Positions 10,802 through 23,913 of a DNA stretch of 64,000 bases are shown in pieces. Every line of letters starts with the position of its first letter. Position 1 is the first letter of the stretch. A program made the position numbers and the translations under genes. The stretch lies in NCBI RefSeq assembly GCF_004115265.2, contig NC_046293.1:26422173-26486172 (forward strand), given 5' to 3'. The DNA comes from Rhinolophus ferrumequinum (lineage: Eukaryota; Chordata; Mammalia; Chiroptera; Rhinolophidae). The notes below the pieces were generated by a model. It was not told where the DNA came from. It did no database searches and was given only the letters and a program-made list of their open reading frames with translations.

Positions 10802-11439
10802 CACCTATACATTTAATTTGATCTCCTGAAAAATGATTTCTGTAATTGCATTGCACACAAATCCAAGGTTTTGGATACAATTGCTCTCTTAGGAAACTGA
10901 TTCTATCCACTCAAGAACATGGCACATATCTGCATTTGTTCATATCTTTTATGTTGATCAATACAATTTAATAAACTTCAATAAAATATGATATATTACT
11001 TCTGAGACTTATTTCCTGGCACCTTATAGTTTTCGTTGCTATTATGAAAAAGTTCAGTTTCAAGTATCGTACTCAAAATAGCTATTACTGGTGAATAGTG
11101 CCTTATTTGGCAATTTTGCTAAATTTACTTATTAGATAAATTTATTACTTATTTCCTTGTGGATTACTTTGGATTATCCACAGGTAAACCTGTTGTCTGC
11201 AAGAAAAAAATCTGTTTCGTCATTTTCATTCAAATTCTCATATGAGTTAATTTGTCTTTTCTCATTGTATTGGCTAATACCTCTGACACAAAGCTTTTCT
11301 TAATCCTGGCATCAGCAAAAAGATTCTACATTTTACCATTAAGCACAATATTCTTACTTTTTTTTGGTGTACACCTTTTATCCGATTATTGTCATTTCCT
11401 TCCATGTATACCGGTTCAGTAAACAATTTGGTCAAAAAG

Positions 11440-11965
11440 TATTCCAATACGTGTTAATAGTCAGAGTTCAATCAGGAGACAGACCACACAGAAATTTGAT
11501 GATAAAAAGTTTAACATAAAGAACTATTAACTATAATGGGATTGCAGCAATGAGGAATTGACTAGAAAGAAGTAAAGAGGACTCTACAGAATATAGAAAT
11601 AGCAAATAAAAGGAATAGTCATTTTTCCAGGGTTAAGATATAACACCCAAAGAAAAACCTCCACACAAACTTACCCACTCTCCAGGCTAAGAACCACACT
11701 GTGTTGAAGATGGCACAGCTATGTCTCCCTGAGCTGTACCACCAGCAACTGCTGGAAATCCATTGTCTAGACCTTGCCAGAAATTTACCTCCTGGGGACT
11801 GGGAAAGCTGTTCAGGGAGAGCTGTGTTACCACCGGTGCTCTGCTGTAAACTGCTCTAGGGACATGCTGGAAAAAGCTGTTGACTGCTGGATGCTTTGAA
11901 CCAGAACGCACCGTAGGATAGGACCCTGCACTGGAGAAGCTGCTGCACTATGAGCCAAGCACTAA
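11440..11965. other. Unassigned repeat-like segment
   Basis: 11460-11640 (gttcaatcaggagacagacc) and the GC-richer 11690-11960 stand out from the AT-rich surroundings and look like an interspersed repeat, perhaps an LTR, but I could not name it. Minus-strand frames here lack known motifs. Confidence 0.3.
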
Positions 11966-12199
11966 AAAGTTGTCCAATTTATCCGAATTTTTTAACTTTT
12001 TGGTGAAAAAGTGTGCTTATATGCATTTAGTTTTTATTTCACTAAGTACAGTTATTACATTTCTGATGTTATGTATATTTAATTTGTGTCTGTTTATTGA
12101 TTTTCATAAAGAATCTTTGGTTTTACCCTCGTCTATAATTTGTTTTAGTTTTCTATGTCTTTAATTTCTTTTTTCATTATTATATGCAGATTACAAAGG

Positions 12200-12425
12200 A
12201 GTTAAGAATGCAAGTTTGGGAACCAGATTGCTTATGCTAACATTTTTCGATTTTTTTCCATTTTCTATTGTGTGACCTTAGGCAAGGTACTTATTTAACC
12301 TTTTTTTAATTCCTCAGTTTCCTTATGTACCAAATGTAGTATAATTATTTTCAGAATTAAATGTGACAATGTATGTAGAGCACTGAGTATAGTTTTCTAT
12401 ATACAATAAAACCAAGTAAACATTA
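12200..12425 (+). mobile_element. MIR SINE, diverged
   Basis: The MIR core is visible as ttgtgtgaccttaggcaagg, then tcctcagtttccttatgtac, then aattaaatgtgacaatgtat and gtagagcactgag. A T-rich insertion sits near the start. Confidence 0.75.
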
Positions 12426-14069
12426 TTCTATTCCTAACCTTTTTATATTTTTAAATATTATTTTGTCATTCATTTCTACTTTCATTTTTTTGATTGCTTA
12501 TTTCCATTTAATGCAAATTCAGTGAGCATAGGGAATAAAAGATCATCTTACATGCCACCAATATTTTGCTTAGTATTTTAAAAATTGCATATTGACAACG
12601 GCTTGAAATGTGACACCAAATTTACATATTTTCTTCTGTATCATCAATGTGCTTCAGGCTAAAGTGCCTTCAGAGGAGACTTCGGGGCTAGCATTGTGTA
12701 TATAGCTCAGTGTTTGAGAATTTGTAACAGCGTATTCGTTTTAGAACATGTTTATTAAAAATCCTTTTCTTCTTTATTGCTTCATGCTCATTTGCATTTT
12801 TTTTCTCATTGCATGGTGGCATGTGGCTTGATTCTACATATATTCATTAATCTCTCAGCATTGCTATTATCTTGAGATAAATAATTGGCCCATTCACCTT
12901 CTTAATCATTTTTTAAATAAATGCATTCATAGATATGAATTTTCCAGCTTTGGCTGAAATTTTCAAGCTTTCGTTTACGTAGTGCTTTTATTCTTGTTTG
13001 GTTCTAAATTTTGGATTAACCCCCAGCATTTTTTTGTTTTGTTTTATTTTACCTATGATTGAATTAGTCAGTAATTTACTTTCTAAATTATGGAATATCA
13101 TTACTATGATTAGCAGTATTTTTATTAAAATATTGAAATGTGATTATAAGATAATATATTTTGTGTGATAAATATTCATTTTTACTTATTAAGAATTTTT
13201 TGCCTATTATTAATACATGATCTATGTGTGTAAAGTTAAATGTTCCTTTAAATAATTGTGTATACTCTGTTGGTACAGGATTCTACCAAATTAAACTTAT
13301 TTTGTTATTTACATCCTCTTGACAATTATTAATTTTGCTTGATCTATCAGCTTGTGAAATATTTAATATTTTCACGATGTATTGATTAAGCATTTTGTCC
13401 ATTTATTTTAAATTTGGTTCATTTAATTTGGTATTACATTTTAAAAAGCCCCCATGCCCCCAATTATTGTTTCTTCTTTACTGTTGTTTTTTTATTAGTT
13501 TAAATATCTTCCTTTAAATATTGATGAATTTTGCCTTTAAAATTATTTAATTTGATATTAGTGTTACTCCACTAGCTTTTGTTTGGTTGAAATATTAGTT
13601 CAGAATTCAGCTTCATGTTATAAAGCTAAATAAATAAATAAAAACATATTAGTTATTTAATTAGATAGAAGTTTATCTCTTTCTCACCTACAAAAATGTC
13701 CAAAGTTAAGTAGTTTGAACACTGAGATGCACAACATAATATTAGGGTTCTGTCACTTACCAAGAAGAAAAGAATGAATATTGGAGCACATCTACAGTCC
13801 TGTGATCGTTGTATTCGTACCTCTTTGTCTATGTACTTTCAACCATTTTGCACTTATTTCTTTCACATGTGACACTGATATATAGGATAAAATATATAAA
13901 TATATGTAAAATTTATAAGCATAAATATATGATTTTATTCTATAAAATGTTACATAATGTCATGTGTATTATACATATTTACCAATCTAAAGTTTCAGAG
14001 TTTCTACTTTTTAATGACTAACTTAATTCATTTAGTAACTTCTGATAACTTTGGACTCATTTATTTTTT
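12426..14069. other. Intergenic, very AT-rich, probable old LINE remnants
   Basis: No gene. 13400-13600 (gttactccactagcttttgt and similar words) resembles antisense LINE-1, but the match is weak. The rest is AT-rich without assignable structure. Confidence 0.35.
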
Positions 14070-15180
14070 TATTATTAAATTTATTTGGGTGACATTAGTT
14101 AGTAAAATTATGTAGGTTTCCAGTGTACAATTCTATAATACAACATCTATATATTGCATTGTGTGTTCATCACCCAGAGTCAGTTCTCCTTCCATCACCA
14201 TATATTTGATCCCCTTTTCCCTCTTCTACCACGACTCCCTTGCCTCTGGTTACCAATACACTGTTGGCTGTATCTATGACTTTTTGTTTGTTTGTCTTGT
14301 TTGTTGCTTTCAGTTTTATACCCCACATATGAGAGAAATCATTTGGTTCTTGACTTTTTCTGTCTGACTTATTTCACTTAGAATAATAATCTCAAGATCC
14401 ATCCGTGTTGTTACAAATGGCAGTATTTCATCTTGTTGCTGAGTAATATTTCATTGTTTATATGTACTACATGCTCTTTATCCAGTCGTCTACCAAAGGA
14501 CACTTTGGTTATTTCCATGTCTTGGCCACCATAAATAATGCTGCTATGAACATAAGGATATATATATATATATCCTTTACGGATAAATGTTTTCAGATTT
14601 CGGGGGTAGATACCCAGAAGAGGGATTGCTAGGTCGTATAGTAATTCTATTCTTAATTTTCAGGAACCTCCATACTTTTTCCACAGCGGCTGTACCAATT
14701 TACATTTCCACCAGCAGTGTATGAGGGTTCCGTTTTCTCCACAACCTCTCCAGCACTTTTTATGACTTGCCTTGTTGATAATAGCCATTTTAACAGGTGT
14801 GAGTTGATATCTCAGTGTGATTTTGATTTGCATTTCCCTAATAACATCTTTTCATATATCTGTTGGCCATTTGTATCTCTTTTGGGAGAAGCGTCTGTTC
14901 AGGTCCTTGCCCGTTTTTTAATTGGATTGTTTTTTGTTGTTGAGTTGTATGAATTCTTTATATATTTTGGGTATTAAACCCCTATCGGAGGTGTTTTTTA
15001 CAAATATCTTCTCCCATTCAGTTGGTTGCTTCGTTTTTTTTGTTGATGGTTTCTTTTGCTGTTCAGAAGTTATTTAGTTTGATATAGTCCCATTCATATA
15101 TTTTGCTTTTACTACCCTTGCCTTTGAGGTCAAATTCATAAAATCCTCTCTAAACCCAAGGTCATGGTCTCATTTCTAAT
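14070..15180 (-). mobile_element. LINE-1, 3' part (bat type), antisense
   Basis: The 3' tail begins near 14070 (aaatttatttgggtgaca), followed by the 3' UTR and the ORF2 C-terminal region in antisense (atttccaccagcagtgtatg, ataatagccattttaacagg, ttgcctttgaggtcaaa). It is 5'-truncated. A (TA)n stretch at about 14559-14572 interrupts it. It is younger-looking than the copies at 6.3 and 15.4 kb. Confidence 0.9.
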
Positions 15181-15419
15181 GTTCTACCTGTGGTTTTTCA
15201 GTCATACTTTCTCTTTTCTTCTTTAATTTTCTTCATCTACTCTGTCTTATTTTGATGGAACTGTTGTTGTTTCTTTTCCCCAACTATCTGTTTAGAGTTT
15301 ATTTATTTTTCCTATTTTTATTAAGTACAACACACATATTAATATATCTTTGTTTTAACCATATTGACAAAATTTTTTGTACTTGTCACTTCTTGTAATA
15401 TGCGTAATGTATATATTTT

Positions 15420-15510
15420 TGTTGTATTAACCAGCTTTGTTGAAGTGTAATTTATATAAATAAAATTTAGCAATTTTTAATGTGCTATTCATGTTAGGCA
15501 GAATTTTACA
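15420..15510 (-). mobile_element. Old LINE-1 3' fragment, antisense
   Basis: A short match to the start of an antisense L1M 3' UTR (agctttgttgaagtgtaatt, then aaatttagcaatttttaatg). Confidence 0.45.
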
Positions 15511-15667
15511 GGAGCTTGCTTTAAACTACAAAATATCAATTGCATTACAACTTATACACAACAAATGCTTTCCTTTTTTATCAGCCTAATTTAACATTTA
15601 GCTTGTTTAACATTGCTTTCCATTTCAATCCTTCCTATTTATGTATTTATTTATTTATTTATGGTCT

Positions 15668-16041
15668 TCACATTAGTCTGTTTGGGCTAATACCAAATAC
15701 TGGGTGACTTCAATGGCAGACATTTATTTTCTCACTGTTCTGAAGGCTGCAAGTCCAAGATCAAGGTGCCATCAGGATTGGTTTCTGGTGAGGCTTCTCT
15801 TCCCATTTTGCAGATGGCCACTTTCTCAGTATATCCTCACATGGCTTTCCTCTGAGATTCCTGGTGTCTCTCTCTTTTTCTTCAAATAAGGATACTAATC
15901 CTTTTGGTTTAGGGCCCCCTTATGTCCTCAATTAGCCTTAATCACCTACTTAGAGACCCTATCTCCAAATATAGTTTCATTGGGGGTTAGTCCTTCAACA
16001 CATGGGTTTGGGAGGGGACGTAATTCAGTCCATAACAGTCT
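15668..16041 (-). mobile_element. Solo LTR of MaLR/MLT1 type (fossil)
   Basis: Read on the minus strand it begins TGTTATGGACTGAATTACGT and runs through the typical MLT1/MaLR sequence (a Cys/Pro-rich start, aagccatgtgaggata, gatcttggacttgcagcc, a near-3' gtgagaaaataaatgtctgc), ending close to the usual CA-type terminus. No internal region is attached, so it looks like a solo LTR. It is old and predates the bat-specific repeats nearby. Confidence 0.8.
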
Positions 16042-16429
16042 TACTGAAGTACATCCATTAGTAGCATTTTCAGTGAGAAAGTATGTGTAGTAAACAGCCC
16101 CAGTCTTTTTTATTTTGAAATGATACTATTTAATTTAATCCCCAGAACAAATGTTTAGCCAAGAATTCAGGATTATAGTTACATTCTTTAGCACTTTGAA
16201 AATATGAATCGTCTTCTGGCATATTATTTTTTGATAAAATTTCAAATTGATTTTTGCCCCTTGGCATGTTACCTCTCATTACTTTGTAGCTGCTTTCTGA
16301 ATTTCAGTTTTCCTTTGATGGTTGCAATTTTATTACATTTTATATAAATGTAAATATGTAGATATTTTAATGAATCTAAAATTCATAGACTAGAAGATGA
16401 ACCACTGTTTCATGTACTACTTGTGTTTC

Positions 16430-16690
16430 CCCAAAAATAAGAACTACCCTGAATTTAAGCCCCAGTTAAGATCATCAGCCAGACGGATGCATTTAGTACG
16501 TTATGATGATGTTCCAGAAGAAGATGACATGACTGTATTTGAATAAATGTAGATTGTTGTACTTGAAAAAAATAAGACATCCCCTGAAAACAAGCCCTAA
16601 TGCATCTTTTGGAGCAAAACTTAATATAAGACCTTAATATTTTTGGGGAAATACAGTATAAGACACAGTCTTATTTTCAGGGTAACATAG
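16430..16690. mobile_element. MITE with TTTCCCC terminal inverted repeats
   Basis: Left end tttccccaaaaataagaact, right end cttattttcagggtaacata, with the shared internal phrase agccctaatgcatcttttgg. The same ends and phrase occur at 36003-36145, so this is one family. No coding capacity. The ends and the TA flank of the other copy suggest a Tc1/mariner-type origin. Confidence 0.75.
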
Positions 16691-17384
16691 TATTACTGTG
16701 TATCATTACTTTAATTAGTCAGAAAAGAGGGAAATACATGATCATCTTAAAAAGCAAAACCCATATTTGATACTTTTCATGCAGGTTTTATTAGAGTACC
16801 ACACATGGAAATATATGAAGAAAAATATTCTCTCTGAAGATGATTTTTTGAAGTATTTACTCCAAAGCTATGCTTATTGGTGAAACACTAGAAAACTCTG
16901 TGTTTATAAACAAAGATGCCTGTCATTACTGTAATTTTTTGAATATATAATATTTTGAATGTTCAAGCCATTTTATAATACAAGCCAACACACACACAAA
17001 GAATCATGAAGAATTTAAAGAAAGGAGTAAAATAATCATTATATGCAGATGACATTTTCTATCTGCAGAGACAAAACAATGAGCTTTTTAAAAAGCATAT
17101 GTGACCACTTCATAAGGCAGCTAGCTTCTAACTCAACAAACAAGCAAACAAAAACAATTACCTTTCTGTAGACACATTAACTAACTACCAAATATCATAG
17201 AAAACAATTAAGAATATTTAACATAAGCACCAAAATTACAAAATTTTTACATGCTTTTCACACCAGATTCTGGATGTGGCTGTAAGCAGCCTCTTTTCGA
17301 TATTTCGTCTGAGTCTAGGGGAGAGCCCCATTCTGCTGGGGATTTTTGCTCTAGCTCTGTGCTTGCATCTTCGTGCACTGCTAC

Positions 17385-17495
17385 ATAGTCATTTAACATC
17401 TTAGAACTTCAGTTTCTTCATATGAACGATGGTATTATGCACAGGTGAATATTAACAAGTTATGAAGCATATAAATTACCTAGCACATAAATATT
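17385..17495 (+). mobile_element. Possible MIR fragment
   Basis: Weak likeness to the MIR 3' half (catcttagaacttcagtttc, ttcatatgaacgatggtatt, ending taaattacctagcacataa). Confidence 0.45.
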
Positions 17496-17614
17496 GTAAC
17501 TTTCTCTTTTCAGTGGCTCCCCATTTCACACATCCACTTTATATTCTATTTTATGGCTTATGTTTCTTATTTAAATGTCTCCAAAGGCATAAAGAAAAAA
17601 AAATTCAACGTGTG

Positions 17615-17694
17615 TTAGATTGGTGCAAAAGTTATTGCGGTTTTTGAAATTATTTTTAACCTTGTAAACCGCAATTACTTTTGCACCAACCTAA
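17615..17694. mobile_element. MADE1-like 80-bp palindromic MITE
   Basis: It starts TTAGATTGGTGCAAAAG and ends CTTTTGCACCAACCTAA, near-perfect inverted ends, with inner arms TTGCGGTTTTTG and AAACCGCAATTA. Length is exactly that of MADE1, the MITE of the Hsmar1 mariner and source of the primate miR-548 family. It is followed by TA (target duplication); the left TA appears as TG. MADE1 is best known from primates, so a copy here is notable. Confidence 0.85.
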
Positions 17695-18954
17695 TATTTA
17701 TTCAGTGAATAAATGAATGAATGAACTACATTAGGAGAAGAAGAAAATTTGTTTCAAACACAAAGCCTGCACTTTGAAGAGATTTCTTTGTAAGCCATAA
17801 GTAAAGAATTCTTCATTTCTAAAAACATAATACAGCATTCTATCGTGTTCAAGATTTAACACTGAACACGGGACACGTACGTGACCATGATTCCTTTCCT
17901 GTACTCCACCTCTTGAACTTAATTCTAAACTTTCTATCTATTTTATTTAATTAGTTTTTATTTATGCCATACTACCAATATTAATAATATACAACTATAT
18001 ACATATTCAAAGTTCATGTAAATTGTATGTTGGTGACTCATGAATTATTCTAAATTTCTGTTCCCATGACAACCTGGTTGTTTTCAACTCACCAGTAAAA
18101 TAGGGGTGCATAGATAAAATATGACAGGGTAGAATAAAATATAACAAAAACACCAATCTCCCAAAGAGTTATATACAATTAAAAGACTCATCAGCCAAGA
18201 CTTGGTAGTCTTATTAAAATTAAATTAAAATTAAAATGAACTGTGGTACATACGAGTATTTGAAAACTACATTGACAAATATAATTTATTCCCAAATATA
18301 AATTAGATATTCCTGATAATGATAAATATAATTTATGAATTCTTGAATGTAAAACTAATGATATAGAAAGGATAATTGAAATAAAGTAGCTTCATGATTC
18401 TGAGGAGTTTCTAAACAATAAATTGTATCTTATGTTTGAGATAATAAATTTAGTGTACGTGTTTTACATTAGTTTATATTTTATTCTTCATTTTTAATAT
18501 GAAACTTTAGGCACATATTCTAGTTTAGGAACTGATTTTTATGTGTGTAAAATTATTAAGTTCCACTTCTAGTAACTCTGTCTTACATACATACACACAT
18601 ATCTGATGTAAGTTTCTCATTTTTAAATCTCAAAAAGGTTAATGATTGACACAAAGTTCCTATTATTTGTTACTCTAAATAGCTCTTATATTTAAGTAGT
18701 CCATATTCATTTCCTTCTTTGTATATGTGTATTAATATAAAAACTTGTATATATTCTGCAAAGTTGTAATATTTAGGTTATTTCAAATACTTGTTTATTT
18801 CAAACATTCTTTTGTAAAATTCACAATGCTAGGTAGGCACAATGGAAGAATATTGGGGAAGTGTAAATTGAGGTCACACAAGAATTTCTTATCAATTGAT
18901 TTTCCTCTGGAGTACGCAAAATGACCCTCTAAATCGTCTATGGGCCTGTGGGTT

Positions 18955-19545
18955 CCCAAACTTTGAACTCGAACGTCAGCCACCACAGCCCTGAAAGACA
19001 GGACTGTCTCAGCCTATTGTTTCCCAGAATCAGGACACACAAGTCACCTGAAGGATAAACAATTTCTACAGCCTGGTAAAACGTTAACAGTCAGATTTTT
19101 CTCCAGCAACTCAGAGCTCCAAAGTGGCACAAAAAGAAAAAGAAAAAGGCATATAACAAGAGGAAGGTGATCGTACTCGCGTGGCTTCAATGTGGGCCTT
19201 GGTGCTGGCACCTCTGGAGCTTTGGCGTTGTGCTGCATCTTATTAAGATGTTGCCGCAGGGAGAAGGTTAGCAGGAGAAAAACTGTCAGGGACACAGTAC
19301 AGGATATGAAACTATACATAGTATTAGTGAGTAAAGCAAGATTGGAAAATTGTGCAAAGTGACTCATCCTGGACCTGCAAGTCATGTTTCCTTTATATCC
19401 ATTGATCCAGATATTGATATGTATATTCATCAGAGCAATATTAGAAATCAGAAGGAACAAGGTCACCAGTAGTTCTTATCACTGAAACCACCTTTTAAAC
19501 TCTCCACCTTAGGTAGAGAAAAATAAAGTTACAATATTGGCCAGA
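18955..19545 (-). pseudogene. TAS2R14-like pseudogene, 5'-truncated
   Basis: On the minus strand, 19044-19466 carries a long open stretch matching the TM4-TM6 half of TAS2R14: ISNIALMNIHINIWINGYK, then SLTVFLLLTFSLRQHLNKMQ, then WSSELLEKNL. Human TAS2R14 has close counterparts (NIALINIHINASINGY, WTSERLEENL). The TM7 segment (IPSGDLCVLILGNNRLRQ) continues in another frame at 18955-19046. Upstream, 19467-19545 retains the end of TM3/loop 2 with stops. TM1-TM3 are absent, as are their upstream flank and octamer. It is broken by 5' loss, a frame change and stops. Human TAS2R14 is an intact, broadly tuned receptor, so this marks loss of at least one TAS2R14-type copy. Confidence 0.88.
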
Positions 19546-19559
19546 TGGTTTTAGGGGTC

Positions 19560-20660
19560 CAATGATGTGGTTCACATGTTGAGGCCTCTTTTCTAACATA
19601 AATGACAAGTTACCCTAACTTACATTTCTCTTCACTAAAAATGAGGCACGTGGGTTTTTTTGGGCCTCTTTGAATTTTAAAGCCAACATATACCACATTC
19701 GAGAATATTGCTCTGACCCATTTATGGAGTTTCCCTAAAGCCTACTGGTTTCCAGTGAAGTCCAGAGCAAGAAAGGGCTCTATAGCAGGTTTAGGCTGTG
19801 GTCCTTGCTGCTCTGTCCATTGGGCCAAATGAGTCAGCAGATTCAGAGCTGCTAGAAACATTTTTAAGGGGCATGGACACCATGTATCTTACCGAGAAGA
19901 CCCATGAGAGAGTAGGAGAGTAAACCCCTGGTGAATTAGTGCAAGGTCGTCCCCACATGGGCAGAGGACTGCCTTCTGTTTGAAAAAGAAAATGGAGAGA
20001 GCACATCACTAAACTAAGCATGGGGGTCCTCTAAGTGTGAGGCCACTACAAGCACACAGGTTGTGTATTTGGAAAGCTAGCCTTAATTGGAGGGCATGAG
20101 TACATGTGAGTGGCACAAGGGGTGGTCTGTATTAGACACAAATTTGTGTGCTTCCTCAAGAGTCCTTTCACTGTCTCCTATTCTTATGGTCACCACCCTG
20201 TCAGAGTCAGATCATCTTTCCATTTTGGACTTGAATGGAACACCACACTGTGGAGCATAAGATCTGACTTTTAAATGGGCACCAAGGAGTAAACAGAGAT
20301 GGTAGCTCTGTTTTGAATGAACTCTGTCCAATGGGAAATAGAAGACAGGAGAGAGCTGAGAATATACATTCTCTCTCCTCTCTCTCCTCCATAGACTTAT
20401 GCTACATGTGGTTCTTCCTTATAACCCTCCTGAAAAAGTCCTGTGCCAAGTACTAACCATATCCTGTCTCTCAACACATTGTAAGACAGCAGCCAGCAGA
20501 GTAATACATCACAGCACCTCATTCCACATCTTCTCTTGCCTCATTTCTGTATATCATCCTCATTGCTACCTGTGAGACTTGCTTTCCCAAATAAATGTCA
20601 TCACTTTAATCCCTAATTTTGGTTCTGGTTTTACAGGCCCCTCACTAAGATATTCATTGA
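19560..20660. other. Unassigned, possibly an old ERV-L-class fragment
   Basis: No host gene. On the minus strand, about 19620-19850 has phrases that I associate with internal sequence of ancient ERV-L-class elements, but I am not sure. The remainder (20000-20640) is GC-richer than its surroundings and looks repeat-derived. Confidence 0.3.
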
Positions 20661-21280
20661 ATTGTATAATTGTTATTTGTTCACTCTACGAATACGTGAG
20701 TTTATAATACCACCATTAAAAAGTTTATTTAGAACACTTTTAATTTACACAAAGTGATGTCTCAAATATATTTCAATAAAAAATAAAACAAAAAGTTTAG
20801 GAAGGATACAGAAAAATATACCCAAAATAACATGTTAGTAAGGTGCTGAGTTAGTAAAGCAATTATTAACTAAATTTTAATAAATCAGATGCCACAATAC
20901 TCAGCTAGAAAATATCATTAAAATGATATAATAGAAAAAATATGTATATACAAATTTACAAAAATCTTTTATATGATTTTTTAAAACTATTGTGATACAT
21001 GCTATCTAATGTTGATGTTCCACTTTGTCTCCACTTAACACATGTAATATGGCTGTGTCAAGGTTATATTCTAGTGATATTTCCCCTAGAATTATGGAAT
21101 AGCCGAACTTCTGCTCTGAGAAATGCTTCTTGTCAAATATACCTGTCACTTCGACAGGAAAACAGAACCAAAAAAATCATACAATTTGCAGGTTTTGTGA
21201 TGTTTCATTTTAATTCTTTCTCAGCTTTATTACAGTTCATTCGTTCACTTATCCATTGACTTACTCACCAAAAAAAAAAA
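20661..21280. other. Intergenic, no gene seen
   Basis: AT-rich, ending in an A-run near 21270. No feature recognised. Confidence 0.45.
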
Positions 21281-22704
21281 TCATTTTTGACCACTTATTC
21301 TATAGGCTGGCTTATAGGTCCTGGGAATGAGCTATAAACAAAAGAGATGTGATCCATACTTTTTCGATGCTTACATTGTACTGGGGAAGATACATGATAA
21401 AAAAACAAATCAGATGAGGAGATGATTTATTTTAAAGTTTGAAAATGTTAAAATTTCATAACCCAAGAATTCATACAGTCAAGTAGAATTCAAGTTGTTG
21501 AGCAAGATTATACATTCTTTCTTGTAATAAACTTGCTATCAATTAATATGCCAATACTATTTCTCCAATTTCATTGCTTTCCAAAGATTACAATAAAAAA
21601 TCTTTAAGACATCCCCAATAATCATTATATAGACTTAATCAATGCCATTTTAATATCTGCATAAATGTTCATTGAAATAAATACCATAATTTCTTTAGTG
21701 TTCTTATAGTGAATATTTTTTTAGATGGGGAAAATTTGAGTCTTCTTAGCTGAAGTTTAAAAGGAATTTTAAGAATGGAAGATGTAGGAGATGTTTGGCA
21801 ATTTAATGCCCAGGAGTGGTATAGGAGAACACTGAATTGCATGATATTAGATCTCAATTGCAAAAGCAATCTTCCTTAATTCAAAAACTAGAGAAAAATG
21901 ACTTTCCTAATAGCATGAAATCTTACAACAGCATTTTAAAAGGTCACGATCATGTTTCTTTCATCTTTATCTCTATGGTAGAATTTGATTTTTTTCTAAG
22001 CTTTTCACCTACTTGTATCAAATCAAATATTCTTTAGTACTGTTTATTGTACCCATATAGAGAATTTACTCTAAATGTGTTTGTCATTCTTGTGTACACC
22101 TTTCTTAACAAAAGTTCTGATTGCCCGCTATTAACAATGAAGTAAGAATTTATGATGGAATAAAGTCTATCTCAAACATCTATCCTCAACGTGTGATTTA
22201 GAATTGAATATCTTTACCATACAAAACATCAAAGGTCCTGACACTAATCAAAACACACTGCGGTACAATTGACAATGAAAAATAACAATGATTTCCTCAA
22301 GTAAGTTGTCAGTTCTTAAAAATGCATAACTGTACATCATAAATTCCTCATTTGGAACATGATAACATAGAATATGTATGTGGAAATATCCATGGCTTCA
22401 TATACTGAGGAATTTCTCAACATATTTTGTATAATTAGATTGATTATCTGAAAAAATTGGTTAAGGGTATGTTATTTCTAATTTTTATTATATTTTTCAT
22501 ACATACACATGTGCATATGCTTTTATGTGGTAAGTTTAGGTAAGGCTTTTCTAGGCAAACATTTGAAAATTATCCAATTACATACACTATGAAAAAACCA
22601 TTAGAAAGTATAAAATGCTAAAGTCTCCCTAACTTTGTTTTCTGCTCAAACAAAATGATGCCCATTTTATTGACCTATGGTGTTGAAGGTTTCCATTCTT
22701 TCAG

Positions 22705-23604
22705 TCAGCACCTTACCTGCCACAAAAGTGAGAGAAAGTCCTGTTTCAGCTTCTTGTTTCCCCAAATCACGATAAATGAATGGCCTGAAGGATAGAGAGC
22801 TGAAAAGACCTGGCCCCACAGGAAGGTTGGTTCATCCTGCAGACTATAAAAACTCCAAGTTGAGATGATTAAAGCCAGGATGTAAATAGCAAAAAGCAAG
22901 AGAAAGGAGATCACAGTTTGCATGGCTCTGATGTGGACCTTGGTGCTAGGATCTTGGGATCCTTTGCCACTGAGCTGCATCTTCTTGAGATGTTTCCACA
23001 GGGAGAAGATTAACAGCACAAAAGATGTCAGGGACATAGTAAAGGGTATGACGTTTGCTAGCGTGAACATAGTCATATTTGAGAGGTGCACAATGTCCCT
23101 CAATTTGGTCTTCCAAGTGATGTTTCCTTCATATTCAGTCATCAATATATTTCCATCTACAGTCACCACTGCAAGATGAAAAACCAAGAAGACCAAAGTT
23201 CCCAACAGTATCATGAGAATTACTCTTTTAACTTTCCACTTTAGTTGAAGAAAAAGAAAGCTTGAGAAATTAGCTATCTTGAGCAAATAAAATATGCTGA
23301 GGCTAGTAGCAAGCCAGAGGCTAAAATGGTTGCTTATCGTCCAGACCATATAAACAACAATTCTTACTTCTAAACTATAAAAAGCTGGATTAAACACAAT
23401 TGCATACCAATTTATCACTATTATCCAGAGCAAACCTATCCTGGAGACCGCCAGAGCAGTGAGAATTTGATGAGCTAAGGAGATCTTTTGTCTCTTGACC
23501 CAGTCAATGCAGTTCACCAGTGCTATGAAGATATTGGCAAAATTTCCAAGAACAAATTCTGCTACTACTAAGATGGAAAGAATGCTCTGTAGTAAACTTA
23601 CCAT
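22705..23604 (-). CDS. Bitter taste receptor, TAS2R20/30/31/43/46 clade (299 aa)
   Basis: An intact single-exon receptor. Start [14 protein letters not shown] aligns with the 9.2-kb paralogue. Visible marks: LGNFANIF in TM1, LALAVSR-type TM2 with Arg55, [19 protein letters not shown] in TM3 (the standard FYLLK), glycosylation site NIT in [11 protein letters not shown]5 [23 protein letters not shown] in the third inner loop, TM7 [16 protein letters not shown]. It ends at QVRC: where both paralogues have TGG (Trp300) this gene has TGA, so the tail is six residues shorter. The tail is beyond TM7 and variable in the family, so function is probably kept. It lies in duplication copy A, and its 5' half is close to the 40.9-kb gene. 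Confidence 0.95.
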   Translation of the reverse strand: MVSLLQSILSILVVAEFVLGNFANIFIALVNCIDWVKRQKISLAHQILTALAVSRIGLLWIIVINWYAIVFNPAFYSLEVRIVVYMVWTISNHFSLWLATSLSIFYLLKIANFSSFLFLQLKWKVKRVILMILLGTLVFLVFHLAVVTVDGNILMTEYEGNITWKTKLRDIVHLSNMTMFTLANVIPFTMSLTSFVLLIFSLWKHLKKMQLSGKGSQDPSTKVHIRAMQTVISFLLLFAIYILALIISTWSFYSLQDEPTFLWGQVFSALYPSGHSFIVIWGNKKLKQDFLSLLWQVRC

Positions 23605-23913
23605 GTCTAGAAATAAAAAATGCTAAGTTTAGTATCATTGGTCATGATTCCTTTAATATTCTGCACCTTAAGTCCTACGTACAGCTGATCTTGAATGTCA
23701 TAAAATTCTTGTCTCCATTAAATTCTGTGACGGATGTCAAGCAGGAAATTGCCAGAATATGCTAATGAAGGACTTCAGTGCTGTCTTTACAAAAAACATT
23801 GTTATTCCCCTAATATCTCAAACTAAGTCCTGTTCATATACTTTATGTCCTAGTGTAAGCTGGAACATTTCATAACAAATGTTGAAGTGAAAGCTGAATT
23901 CTCATTTGCTAGC

